Source: Reichenbachiella agariperforans (GTDB lineage: Bacteria > Bacteroidota > Bacteroidia > Cytophagales > Cyclobacteriaceae). Taken from it: a stretch of DNA of 64,000 bases. Made by a program: the position numbers and the translations under genes. The notes beneath the pieces were generated by a model. That model had not been told where the DNA came from. It did no database searches and was given only the letters and a program-made list of their open reading frames with translations. Numbering within the stretch: the stretch's first letter is position 1; each line of letters starts with the position of its first letter. Of this stretch, positions 9,077 through 17,490 are shown one piece after another. Where the stretch lies: assembly GCF_900142205.1 (NCBI RefSeq), contig NZ_FRAA01000006.1, forward strand, positions 1 through 64,000, in the 5' to 3' direction.

Positions 9077-10849
9077 TTAATTTTTTCCCGTCACAAATAG
9101 AACCTCTGCCTCTGATTCATTACCCAATAAATCAACTGCCCTGATGTATAGTATTTGTTTTTGGTTCTTCTGTACGAATTTAACCTTGCCCACATACACT
9201 CTTTCTTTCCCATCATCTACCCTATAGTATAGCTCTTTGAGGCCTACATGATCATCCTGTGCTGCCAGATATATGGCTGTTCCGTTGGTATAAAACTCAC
9301 CTTCGGGTGATGTGGTGTATGGTTTGCTACTAAAGTAATAAAAGATTTTGGGCCCTTGATTGTCCACGAACATATCTATATGATTCACATTGCGATTGTT
9401 GACATTGTCATAGCCATAAAAATCAACGGCATGATATCCTGGCTCTACAAAATTTAACCCTTCGGTAAAATCAAACTCCTCTGCTGACCCCTCTAAACTG
9501 TATGTAATTTTTTGCATCCCAGATTCATTGTCTGTTGCTTGTAAGATTACTTTTGTAGAAGAGTTCACAAACACAGTATCTCTCGTTTCAATCAGATCTC
9601 CTGTAAAAGAATAACTCAAATCAGGACCTGTTAAATCTACATACACCTTGGTCGCTTGATGTTCATACTCATGAAATGAGCGGGCTGATTTTGCATCGTT
9701 GGTTTTGTTACCAAATCTATCAATGGCAAAATATTTGATCACATGAGTACCTGCAGCGCTAGGAAGATAAAAGGGCTGATCATAGTCTAAAAACGGCTGG
9801 CTATCAATACTGTATTTAATATGCTCTATGCCTGCTTTATTGTCCACTGCCGTAAACTTCATTTTCGTTCGACCCGAAAAATAAATCTGATCTCCTACTA
9901 TAAATCTATCTCCCAAGATATCAGCGGCCATTAATGGTGCTGCAGTGTCAAAATAAAATTCATAAGTATTAACTGGTTCCGTATTACCAACATAGTCAAC
10001 GGCATAGTACTGAAGCGTATGATATCCATTGGTCAAAAAATCCAACGACAAGTTACGACCTGAATACAACTGATATTCTCCAGAATCTAGCTGATAATAT
10101 ATCGCTTTGATTCCCGATAGGCTATCCATGGACTCTAATACCAATGAAGCTCCTTGAGAATAAGCTTCTTGAATCTGGATCCCGTCAATACGATGCGTGC
10201 TCACTGGTGAATATAAGTCCACCATTATTCTTTGTTCGTGTAGCGTCTCAACATTGCCCACATGATCCACTGCATAATACCTGAGATGGTTCAAGCCCGA
10301 TTCTCTCAATTCGATCTCTGTAGTATAGGGAGCAAACCCATCCTCATTGAGTGAATAATAAATTTGTTCCACGCCAGACATAGCATCACTACTATGAAGA
10401 AACACCACAGCGCCACTACCAGTATATTCGATATTAGCATTTGAATAAACATTCGTCGTGACGATCTCTAACTGTGTTCGTGGACTGAGTCCATCGGCAT
10501 ATACTGGTAGCAGAACTTCCTGATGCGGAACAGCTACTGTCTTAGTCTGATTATCTATCGCATGACGGGTTCTGATATAATTGATACCTTCGGTATCAAA
10601 ATATATTGGGCTAGTATACTGCGGTTGCTCATCATTTTTTAGCAGTACTCCCTTATCATCTGGCGAACTTGCTAGACGTAGATAAACTGGCTGTGATTTG
10701 TTCCAGTATACTCTTCCCTCAGCATCTGTATGTGGTTTCGGGGTGTGATTACCTTGAGCCAACACCACGATTACTGAGCAAAGCAGTATTACAATTATAC
10801 TTGTAGCTCTCCTATATAGATTCAAAGCCCTATTGTTCACTAGTTTCAA
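9077..10849 (-). CDS. Secreted OmpL47-type beta-domain repeat protein
   Basis: 590 aa with an N-terminal signal peptide or membrane anchor (residues about 14-32, ATSIIVILLCSVIVVLAQ). The rest is built of about five copies of an Ig-like OmpL47/CHB_HEX_C-type unit of about 95 residues. Each has the pattern SG-(I/V)-YYxLDxG-x-Y followed by G-x-H-x-L-x-YYAVDxxGN (for example IYYSLNEDGF, LRYYAVDHVGN, LQYYAVDYVGN, IKYFAIDRFGN). Such repeats usually bind ligands or space out surface domains. No catalytic or type IX C-terminal domain was recognised. Its first 20 bp overlap the end of the upstream TPR/HisKA gene, so the pair is co-translated and probably works together at the envelope. Confidence 0.8.
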   Translation of the reverse strand: MKLVNNRALNLYRRATSIIVILLCSVIVVLAQGNHTPKPHTDAEGRVYWNKSQPVYLRLASSPDDKGVLLKNDEQPQYTSPIYFDTEGINYIRTRHAIDNQTKTVAVPHQEVLLPVYADGLSPRTQLEIVTTNVYSNANIEYTGSGAVVFLHSSDAMSGVEQIYYSLNEDGFAPYTTEIELRESGLNHLRYYAVDHVGNVETLHEQRIMVDLYSPVSTHRIDGIQIQEAYSQGASLVLESMDSLSGIKAIYYQLDSGEYQLYSGRNLSLDFLTNGYHTLQYYAVDYVGNTEPVNTYEFYFDTAAPLMAADILGDRFIVGDQIYFSGRTKMKFTAVDNKAGIEHIKYSIDSQPFLDYDQPFYLPSAAGTHVIKYFAIDRFGNKTNDAKSARSFHEYEHQATKVYVDLTGPDLSYSFTGDLIETRDTVFVNSSTKVILQATDNESGMQKITYSLEGSAEEFDFTEGLNFVEPGYHAVDFYGYDNVNNRNVNHIDMFVDNQGPKIFYYFSSKPYTTSPEGEFYTNGTAIYLAAQDDHVGLKELYYRVDDGKERVYVGKVKFVQKNQKQILYIRAVDLLGNESEAEVLFVTGKN

Positions 10850-12188
10850 TTTGATTGGTCACGGACTCATTGAGAGTCAAACTTTCATTTGATGCTTTAA
10901 TCACCTCATCAAGTTCGTCGATACTTGTTTTCAACAAAGCAAATAACTCCAAGTCACTTTCTTGAAAATTTCCTTTTCTCGTCTCGATTAAGTTTAAAAT
11001 CCCTATGATGTTAGCTACAGGTCTGCGGATCACATGACTATTAGAAAAAATATACTCCTTTAACTTTTCATTAGCGAGTCGCAGTGTTTTTGTTCTTTCA
11101 TCTACCTTGACTTGAAGGTTTTCATTAAGGTCTGTAATTTGTCTTCTACTCTCTTTGAGGTAACCTGCTACTTTCCTTGCCTTTCTATAGCCCCTTGCAA
11201 TAAATATTGTTGTGATGATCATAGTCATCAAACAGAGAATGACAATATCTCTAATTCGTCTTTGTTTTTCATTTTCTAGGTTTTGTTCTTGAATGGCACG
11301 CTCAGATTCCAATTCTTTAATTGTAAACTCTTTCTGTATCACCTCTATTTGCAACTCCTTCTGTGTTAAGTTCTCATATAAAGCAGCATTGACACTATCA
11401 TACTGGCTGAGTTTCACATCAAGACTCCTTCTTTTCCCCTCTATCTCTCTAATTCGACTTTGTTTTGCGGCAAGTTCTTCTTGGCCTCTTCTGTTTTCTT
11501 CTTCTAATTTTTGCTTAAGCAATCTCTCCTCAGAGTAATCCTCCATGATTTTATCCATTTTGTCATCCTGAGCCATTTGAGTAAAGGTCTTGTAGAGATC
11601 AAAATAATAAATTGATTGTTTGGCGTTGCCTGCTTTTTCATAGGTTTCTGACAGCATTCCATAACAACTTTTCATTTGGTCTACATCATTTTTTTCCCTT
11701 GCTAGGTTAAGTGCTTCCAGCAAAAATGTTACTGATTGATCATACTCTTTCAAGTTATTAAGTACTACAGATAAGTTAATGAGCGCGGATATCATGCCTA
11801 GCTTTTCATTCTTTGATCGCCTAGCTGCTAAAGTCTTCATAAAATAATCACGGGACTGACTAAAATCTTCTATATCAGAATAAAGCATTCCCAAATTATT
11901 ATTAAGCATAGCTATACCATTCTCATTTTCAATCTGTCTATTAAGTTCGAGTGATTTGTGGTAATATTTGATAGCCTCTTCATAATGGTTGTGCTCCCAA
12001 TACACGTAAGCAATCTGATTGAGAAAATATGAAGCATCTTTGAAATTTCCCTTTTCATCTAGACTCTGTTCATAATTCGCTTGGTTTTTTATAACCACCG
12101 CCGAATCGTGCTTTGACAAAGGGTATTGTTGCGCATTAACTGAGGTCTGTAGCAAACTGCATAGCACTATACATAATAGTGTTTTCAT
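10830..12188 (-). CDS. TPR sensor with histidine-acceptor domain but no ATPase domain
   Basis: 452 aa from the ATG at 12188, which begins a clean signal peptide (MKTLLCIVLCSLLQTSVNAQ); an ATG four codons upstream (12200) is possible. Periplasmic TPR repeats cover about 40-195 (AYVYWEHNHYEEAIKYYHKSL, read as one repeat). A long charged coiled coil follows (about 210-310), then one membrane helix (about 315-335), a second coiled coil, and a HisKA-like dimerisation segment with FSNSHVIRRPVANIIGI (His at about 385). The protein stops about 65 residues after this His, so the HATPase_c domain that would phosphorylate it is absent. Known: TPR-HisKA kinases are common in Bacteroidota. Inferred: it relies on another kinase or acts only as a scaffold. 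Confidence 0.8.
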   Translation of the reverse strand: MKTLLCIVLCSLLQTSVNAQQYPLSKHDSAVVIKNQANYEQSLDEKGNFKDASYFLNQIAYVYWEHNHYEEAIKYYHKSLELNRQIENENGIAMLNNNLGMLYSDIEDFSQSRDYFMKTLAARRSKNEKLGMISALINLSVVLNNLKEYDQSVTFLLEALNLAREKNDVDQMKSCYGMLSETYEKAGNAKQSIYYFDLYKTFTQMAQDDKMDKIMEDYSEERLLKQKLEEENRRGQEELAAKQSRIREIEGKRRSLDVKLSQYDSVNAALYENLTQKELQIEVIQKEFTIKELESERAIQEQNLENEKQRRIRDIVILCLMTMIITTIFIARGYRKARKVAGYLKESRRQITDLNENLQVKVDERTKTLRLANEKLKEYIFSNSHVIRRPVANIIGILNLIETRKGNFQESDLELFALLKTSIDELDEVIKASNESLTLNESVTNQIETSEQ

Positions 12189-12371
12189 GGGTTTTTCCAT
12201 AAGTATTTAAAGCATATTATCTCTGTGCTAACAGTTAGAACAAAAATAAATAAAATACTGGCATTCAAAAAGTTATTTACTCACCTAAGGATAACCCTAA
12301 CCTTAGAATCACGGCACTGTTGCTGTTCAAGTAAAAAGGACTACTACCGTGTTCGATTAAAATTTTAACAA

Positions 12372-12403
12372 AAAAGGCGTTTGAAATATTTCAAACGCCT
12401 TTT
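12372..12403 (-). terminator. Terminator of the SDR gene
   Basis: A perfect 32-bp palindrome (AAAAGGCGTTTGAAAT and its complement) with terminal T residues on the minus strand, 22 bp after the stop codon of the SDR gene. Confidence 0.8.
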
Positions 12404-12425
12404 CTCTAATGTGGAAACAAGTCTA

Positions 12426-13175
12426 TTATACCTGACTCAAACCTCCGTCTATTTCTAGTTCTACTCCTGTGATAAATGAAGCTTCGTCAGACGCCAAAAA
12501 CAAAACTGACTTAGCGATCTCTTCAGACGAACCGAACCTACCTAGTGGCACTTGCTGTGCAAAACCCTGTCCCATTTCGTTCAGCTGCTCTTCGGACATG
12601 TCCATTTTACCGTAGATCGGGGTATCTATCGGGCCTGGCGCCACACTCACCGCACGGATTTTTTTAGCACTTAGTTCATTAGTCAGCACTCTGGATAGCA
12701 GTCTCAAAGCACCTTTGGTCGCGGAATAAACCGCAGAACCTGGGAAACCTTTTTGGTGTACAATCGAAGTATTCCCGATGATGACGCCTCCCTCATTAAG
12801 ATGTGGTATTGCAGCCTTGATTGTAAAGAAGGGGCTCTTCACATTGGTATTGAAATGATCATCAAAGTGCTCTTCGGTGATATCACTCATCGGCATAAAA
12901 TGAGCTATACCCGCATTCAAGAACAGAATATCAATATTACCATAGGCCGCTACTGCTTTTTGCACAGCTGCTTGACTAGCGGCTATATCTTTAGCATCTG
13001 CCAGAACCGCAGTTACATCTCCCCCGATTTCTTTAACTGCAGCATCGAGTGCTTCTTGTCTACGACCTGTGATCACGACCTTAGCTCCTTCTTTTACGAA
13101 AAGTTTGGCAGTTGCCAAACCGATACCACTGTTTCCTCCAGTGATCAATGCTACTTTGTTTTCTAATCTACTCAT
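12426..13175 (-). CDS. Short-chain dehydrogenase/reductase, classical type
   Basis: 249 aa from ATG 13175 (MSRLENKVALITGG). A longer frame to 13250 runs through the operator region and would add 25 residues unlike the family. The Rossmann motif TGGNSGIG is at about 12-19, NAG at about 88-90, the catalytic Ser is in the IIGNTSIVHQK region, and the YSATKGAL motif supplies Tyr and Lys. The C-terminus GVELEIDGGLSQV is typical. It is an NAD(P)-dependent oxidoreductase; the substrate is unknown. It lies 80 bp behind a TetR gene on the same strand, with two operator-like palindromes between them, so it is probably the repressor's target. Confidence 0.93.
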   Translation of the reverse strand: MSRLENKVALITGGNSGIGLATAKLFVKEGAKVVITGRRQEALDAAVKEIGGDVTAVLADAKDIAASQAAVQKAVAAYGNIDILFLNAGIAHFMPMSDITEEHFDDHFNTNVKSPFFTIKAAIPHLNEGGVIIGNTSIVHQKGFPGSAVYSATKGALRLLSRVLTNELSAKKIRAVSVAPGPIDTPIYGKMDMSEEQLNEMGQGFAQQVPLGRFGSSEEIAKSVLFLASDEASFITGVELEIDGGLSQV

Positions 13176-13193
13176 GATTTTGTTTTGGTTATT

Positions 13194-13239
13194 TGAAACG
13201 ATTGGTTCAGATAACGAATCATTTGAAACGAACGTTTCA
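13194..13239. promoter_or_regulatory. Two TetR-type operator palindromes upstream of the SDR gene
   Basis: A perfect dyad TGAAACG-AA-CGTTTCA lies at 13224-13239. A second, imperfect copy TGAAACG-AT-TGGTTCA lies at 13194-13209. Their centres are exactly 30 bp apart, about three helical turns. Their place between the TetR and SDR genes and the TetR-like 16-bp dyad form suggest cooperative repressor binding over the SDR promoter. Confidence 0.65.
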
Positions 13240-13255
13240 GATTTGAACAAAAAAA

Positions 13256-13834
13256 TTATAGATTTTCTAAAATCCTTTCGACCAGCGCATCCAAATCTCT
13301 CTGGTCAGACATCAATATCGCCGTGACCTGTAGACCCTGTAGGCTTGTGAAAAGGTAAAGCGCCGAGAGGCGAACATTTTTATCCAGAGCTATTTCTCCT
13401 GCATTCTGTGCTGCAACTAACTTCTGCTCAAACAGTCCCACCATCGCATCCTTGTTCGCAATGAGCAATCCTTGGATATTGACATCTGATTTGCCTAGCT
13501 CCGTAGTACAGTTGGAGAGAAAACAGCCTCTTCGTTCTTTGTCCTCTTTGATACTCGCTAGTATGGAGAGAAAAAAATCATGTATTGACTCTAGAGGAGA
13601 AAGGCTTTTATAAAAAGATTGTAAAACCGTCTCAGACTGGCCGTTTTGATAATGTCGAATGGACGCTTCAAAAAGTTGATATTTATCCCCAAAGGTATTG
13701 TAGATACTCGATCTATTGAGACCTGTAGCATCCACCAAATCCTGCATAGAGGTCGCATGAAACCCCTTCCTCCAGAATAGTTTCGTGACTTGGTCTATGA
13801 CCTGGGCTCTATCAAATGATACTGATTTGGGCAT
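13256..13834 (-). CDS. TetR/AcrR-family transcriptional regulator
   Basis: 192 aa. The N-terminal helix-turn-helix is standard for the family (FWRKGFHATSMQDLVDATGL, then NRSSIYNTFGDKYQLF). The C-terminal ligand-binding half contains GCFLSNCTTELGKSD, a hallmark of the subgroup that represses adjacent SDR or reductase genes. It is followed on the same strand by two operator-like palindromes and the SDR gene. No matching palindrome was seen in front of its own start, so autoregulation is not evident. Confidence 0.92.
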   Translation of the reverse strand: MPKSVSFDRAQVIDQVTKLFWRKGFHATSMQDLVDATGLNRSSIYNTFGDKYQLFEASIRHYQNGQSETVLQSFYKSLSPLESIHDFFLSILASIKEDKERRGCFLSNCTTELGKSDVNIQGLLIANKDAMVGLFEQKLVAAQNAGEIALDKNVRLSALYLFTSLQGLQVTAILMSDQRDLDALVERILENL

Positions 13835-13893
13835 GTGATTTGTTCAACGCACCAAATTTACAGAAAGTTTCGGAGTGCTGTTTGCCATAGTTA

Positions 13894-14469
13894 TCAAGTC
13901 TCATCAAAACCCGAATTATCTATCGGACGGATGACCTGAGCAGGGTTACCTGCGACGAGTACATCATCTGGTACATCTTTGGTGACGACTGATCCTGCAC
14001 CTACTACAACACGGTTGCCAATAGTGACTCCAGGGCAGACGATGGCTCCTCCGCCTATCCAAACATCATTGCCGATGGTGACGGGTTTGGCATTCTCTAG
14101 CCACTTAGATCGTGTCTTGGCATCCAAAGGGTGAGAGGCTGTGTAGACATGCACGTTGGGCGCGAAGAGAACATTGTTCCCTATATTAACCTCCATCACG
14201 TCGAGTATGCAACAGTTGAAGTTCATGAAGACTTTCTCTCCCAACTTGATATTATAACCATAGTCGCAGTAGAATGGTGGCTCTATCCAGAGGTCTTCTC
14301 CTGCCGACCCAAATAGCTTATAGAATAGTTCGTTGCGTTGCTCTTTGTGTTCGTCACCTGTCCTGTTGATCTCTTGAAACAACAACCTCGCCTGATGGCG
14401 CTCCTGGACTAACGTTGCATCTGATGCATCGTATAGTTGGCCAGAGAGCATTTTTTCTTTTTCTGTCAT
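13894..14469 (-). CDS. Sugar O-acetyltransferase (maltose O-acetyltransferase type, left-handed beta-helix)
   Basis: 191 aa from ATG 14469 (MTEKEKMLSGQLYDASD); the longer frame to 14496 would overlap the upstream gene. The N-terminal Mac domain (about 5-60) is followed by hexapeptide repeats: GYNIKLGEKVFMNFNCCILD, then HPLDAKTRSKWLENAKPVTI, and IGNDVWIGGGAIVCPGVTIG. Uses acetyl-CoA to acetylate a sugar hydroxyl; the catalytic His is in the TASHPL motif. It starts 1 bp after the stop of the upstream secreted protein, so the two are co-transcribed. Confidence 0.93.
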   Translation of the reverse strand: MTEKEKMLSGQLYDASDATLVQERHQARLLFQEINRTGDEHKEQRNELFYKLFGSAGEDLWIEPPFYCDYGYNIKLGEKVFMNFNCCILDVMEVNIGNNVLFAPNVHVYTASHPLDAKTRSKWLENAKPVTIGNDVWIGGGAIVCPGVTIGNRVVVGAGSVVTKDVPDDVLVAGNPAQVIRPIDNSGFDET

Positions 14470-14470
14470 C

Positions 14471-14974
14471 TTAGCTTTTTCTGCGATACACACCATGAAA
14501 CACGGTAGTTACGGGACGCTCATTGGCATCTAGTATTTGCCAGACTTGACTCACAGTATTGTCATCTATCTTGGTGTAGGTGATGCGGTCATAGTACCAT
14601 GAGATTTTCTTGCCACGGGTAAGCCCACTCTGCAAGACCATGCTATCGTCTGATTGTTCGCCTTTTAGCTTTAGATTGGATCCACCGCTATCGAGCCAGA
14701 GTTGATTCCATTTGGAATCTGACGGATCGAAATAGTTGAAACTACGACCAGTGACTCCCGACTCTCCGTGCCACTCCTCTTGGATCACACAGTCCTTTTC
14801 TAGTTTAGATACGGTGCTTTCCCCGAGCTTTTCATTTTCTATGGTATAAACTTCCCAGTCTCCTACCCAAAAATCAAACGCTTCGTGGCTGGTAGTACAG
14901 CAAGCACAATTGCTTTGCGCTTGAACAGCTACTGTTGAAAGGAGCAACAGGACTCCTAATAAAATCAATCTCAT
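14471..14974 (-). CDS. Secreted DUF1579-like protein
   Basis: 167 aa with a signal peptide (MRLILLGVLLLLSTVAVQAQ). The mature part starts SNCACCTTSHEAFDFWVGDWEVY. The FDFWVGDW pattern, then ESTVSKLEKDCVIQEEWHG, and the closing FHGVYRRK strand match the calycin-like barrel of DUF1579-type proteins. The CACC cluster right after the signal peptide is unusual. Function unknown. It is directly upstream of the acetyltransferase gene. Confidence 0.7.
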   Translation of the reverse strand: MRLILLGVLLLLSTVAVQAQSNCACCTTSHEAFDFWVGDWEVYTIENEKLGESTVSKLEKDCVIQEEWHGESGVTGRSFNYFDPSDSKWNQLWLDSGGSNLKLKGEQSDDSMVLQSGLTRGKKISWYYDRITYTKIDDNTVSQVWQILDANERPVTTVFHGVYRRKS

Positions 14975-15079
14975 GCTACAGGTTTTATGTTTGTCTCAAA
15001 ATACTAAAAGGTGTCTAGTATCGCAAAACAATACGACGAGTAACATGAGATTGTAGGATTAACCTTTATTGAGCTTAGA

Positions 15080-16423
15080 CTAAACAGGCATCTCTTCTGC
15101 TTGCTCAACATGTTTCTTTTTCTTCTTGACGAACGGGCGAATGATCAGTCGTGTCCCGCGATCATAGGTGAAGTAGTTCCATACCCAGTTAGACATGATG
15201 ACGAGTTTGTTTCTAAACTCAACGATGAGCACTAGGTGAACAAACATCCAAGTCAACCACGCCAAGAAACCACCGTACTTCAGTTTTCCGAAAATCTCGG
15301 TTACTGCTTTGTTTCTCCCCACGGTTGCCATGGTTCCTTTATCGACATATTTGAAGGCTTTCCAATTGGTCTTTTCCATCCCCTTATTCAGGTTTTTGGC
15401 TAATAAGCCCGCTTGCTGTGTGGCTACAGGCGCAAGCATGGGGTGACCTCTTTTAAGCTCCTCACTTTGCATAGAGGCTACATCACCCACAGCATATACT
15501 TCATCAAAACCTTTGACCTGGCTGTATTCGTCTACTTGGTAGCGGTTGTCACGGGTCAATGTGGTGTCCATGCCTGTCAAAGCATTGCCATTGACACCTG
15601 CTGCCCAGATGAGCGTTTCGCTTGGGATACGCATCCCGTCGTTGAGCACGACCGTTTCTCCATCGAAAGACTCGACGATCTTGCCTACATAGAGGTTGAC
15701 ATCAAATTTTTTGAGATAACCAAAGGCCTTTTCACTAGATTTTTGGGACATCCCACCCAGAAGCCTGTCCTGTCCCTCGATCAAGTAGATCTGCATTTTA
15801 TTGAGGTTCAGTTCTGGGAAATCCTTGGGGAGTACTTGTTTCTTTAGCTCTCCTAGCGCTCCTGCCACTTCGACTCCAGTAGGTCCTCCGCCTACGATCA
15901 CGTAGTTCATGAGACGCTGCACTTCATTTTCGTCGTTTTTAAGGACTGCCTTTTCGAAATTTTGCAGAATCTGCGAGCGTAGGTTCAGCGCATGAGGCAA
16001 CTGCTTGAGTGGAAATGCACGCTGTTCGAACTCTTCGTTGTTAAAGAAGTTAGTAATCGATCCACATGCCAACACCAAATGATCATAACTCAACTGACCT
16101 ATATTGGTCTCGATGATTTTATCTACTGGATTTACGTTTTTGGCGGATGCCATACGGAAGTAAAAATTCTTCTTGTGATGAAAAGTCTTTCGCAATGGGC
16201 CAGCAATCGAATCGGGCTCTAAACCTGCCGTAGCGACTTGATAGAGCAGCGGCTGAAATGTGTGGTAGTTGTAGCGGTCAAGGAGTACGACTTGGTACTT
16301 TTTAGAATCAATATTTTTGACAAACCGCAATCCCGCAAATCCTCCTCCTATAATGACGATTCGTGGTAATTCTGATTTAGGAATGTTGATTTTTTCGAGT
16401 TGGTCTGTTTGGACAGTAGACAT
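15080..16423 (-). CDS. Type II NADH dehydrogenase-like FAD/NAD(P)-dependent oxidoreductase
   Basis: 447 aa. The N-terminal FAD motif is VIIGGGFAGLRFVK (about 22-35). DRYNYHTFQPLLYQVATAGL follows, a near-invariant NDH-2 motif. The second Rossmann motif is VIVGGGPTGVEVAGALGEL, and VYAVGDVASM binds flavin. The C-terminus has YVDKGTMATVGRNKAV and a membrane-associating amphipathic stretch (GFLAWLTWMFVHLVLI). It would oxidise NADH and reduce menaquinone at the inner membrane face without pumping protons. Transcribed alone. Confidence 0.93.
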   Translation of the reverse strand: MSTVQTDQLEKINIPKSELPRIVIIGGGFAGLRFVKNIDSKKYQVVLLDRYNYHTFQPLLYQVATAGLEPDSIAGPLRKTFHHKKNFYFRMASAKNVNPVDKIIETNIGQLSYDHLVLACGSITNFFNNEEFEQRAFPLKQLPHALNLRSQILQNFEKAVLKNDENEVQRLMNYVIVGGGPTGVEVAGALGELKKQVLPKDFPELNLNKMQIYLIEGQDRLLGGMSQKSSEKAFGYLKKFDVNLYVGKIVESFDGETVVLNDGMRIPSETLIWAAGVNGNALTGMDTTLTRDNRYQVDEYSQVKGFDEVYAVGDVASMQSEELKRGHPMLAPVATQQAGLLAKNLNKGMEKTNWKAFKYVDKGTMATVGRNKAVTEIFGKLKYGGFLAWLTWMFVHLVLIVEFRNKLVIMSNWVWNYFTYDRGTRLIIRPFVKKKKKHVEQAEEMPV

Positions 16424-16579
16424 AATGTGTGATGGATATTCGTAAATGATTTTACGAATGCGAAGATAGCTAGTTCATCAAATTAACATTTAAATAACCA
16501 CGGAATACTACCATATAAAACTGCAATATTTACGCTTAGAAGAAAGTCACACTGGCAGATGATAAATCAAATCTTTGTC

Positions 16580-17329
16580 TCAGGACAAAAACACTAAAAA
16601 TTGCCTTATGATTGATACATCTACCACACGATTCTGATACTCCGCATCGGGTATCGCACCCATTTTGACTCGATGGTTTCGGTAGTTCATCTGGCTATCT
16701 ATAGTTTGTCGAGCACTGATATGAATCTCTCGAACCCCTGTCTGTTCTACCAGCGATTTGATATTGTCGAGACGGACTCCTCCTCCAGCTAAAATCACAA
16801 TCCGATCTCCGGCCTGTTGGACTAGTGCTGTCAACTGAGCGGCACCTTCTACCACATTGGCCTCCAGCCCCGAAGTGAGTACTCGATCTACTCCTATAGA
16901 AATCAAATCCTCCAATGCACGACTGGCGTCTGATACCATGTCAAAGGCACGATGAAATGTCACCTGCATCGGTCGAGCCAACTCGATCAGTTGCTGGGTT
17001 CTCTCTCGGTCTATGTTTCCATCTGACATCAAAAGGCCGAATACCACGCCATCTGCTCCCAGAGATTTAGCTTGTCGTACATCCTCTTGCATCACGCGAA
17101 ACTCATCTTCGTCATACAAAAAATCTCCGCCTCTGGGGCGAATCATAACTTGAAGTCCAATACTCACCTGCTCACGGATGGTTTTGATCATACCGGCGCT
17201 CGGTGTGGTTCCTCCTTCGACCAGATTGTCACACAACTCCACACGATCTGCTCCACCTGCCAGAGCATTGCGCGCTGAGGTCACTGAATCTACACATACT
17301 TCGATTGTCGTTTTTCTACCTGTGAGCAT
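16580..17329 (-). CDS. cutC: CutC-family protein (copper homeostasis protein CutC)
   Basis: 249 aa from ATG 17329 (MLTGRKTTIEVCVDS). The frame can be read up to 17482, but that stretch crosses the metE terminator and gives a non-family N-terminus. TIM-barrel motifs are visible: EVCVDSVTSARNALAGGADR (start of the barrel), ELCDNLVEGGTTPSAG, VMIRPRGGDFLYDEDE, and FHRAFDMVSD. Historically linked to copper tolerance; the biochemical role is unsettled. It lies downstream of metE on the same strand behind a terminator. Confidence 0.93.
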   Translation of the reverse strand: MLTGRKTTIEVCVDSVTSARNALAGGADRVELCDNLVEGGTTPSAGMIKTIREQVSIGLQVMIRPRGGDFLYDEDEFRVMQEDVRQAKSLGADGVVFGLLMSDGNIDRERTQQLIELARPMQVTFHRAFDMVSDASRALEDLISIGVDRVLTSGLEANVVEGAAQLTALVQQAGDRIVILAGGGVRLDNIKSLVEQTGVREIHISARQTIDSQMNYRNHRVKMGAIPDAEYQNRVVDVSIIRQFLVFLS

Positions 17330-17425
17330 GCTACAAACATAATGGAGAATATATAGTTGTATCAAAAAGCTCCGGAGTAAAGCTTCGTGAGGACACGAAC
17401 CTCGCTGGAGGCAGATTAGACAAAC

Positions 17426-17460
17426 AAAAAAGTCGATGAAGCACACCTCCATCGACTTTC
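17426..17460 (-). terminator. Terminator of metE
   Basis: A 10-bp stem (AAAGTCGATG at 17429-17438 with CATCGACTTT at 17450-17459) followed on the minus strand by a T tract, 31 bp past the metE stop codon. Confidence 0.8.
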
Positions 17461-17490
17461 CAAAACAATATTTACCAAACAATCAAAGTG

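Noticed and set aside
12426-13250. SDR with 25 extra N-terminal residues
   Set aside because: The extra codons coincide with the two operator palindromes, and the family start MSRLENKVALITGG fits at 13175.
16580-17482. CutC with a 51-residue N-terminal extension
   Set aside because: The extension reads through the metE terminator and is Cys-rich with no family likeness. The start at 17329 gives the normal CutC length.
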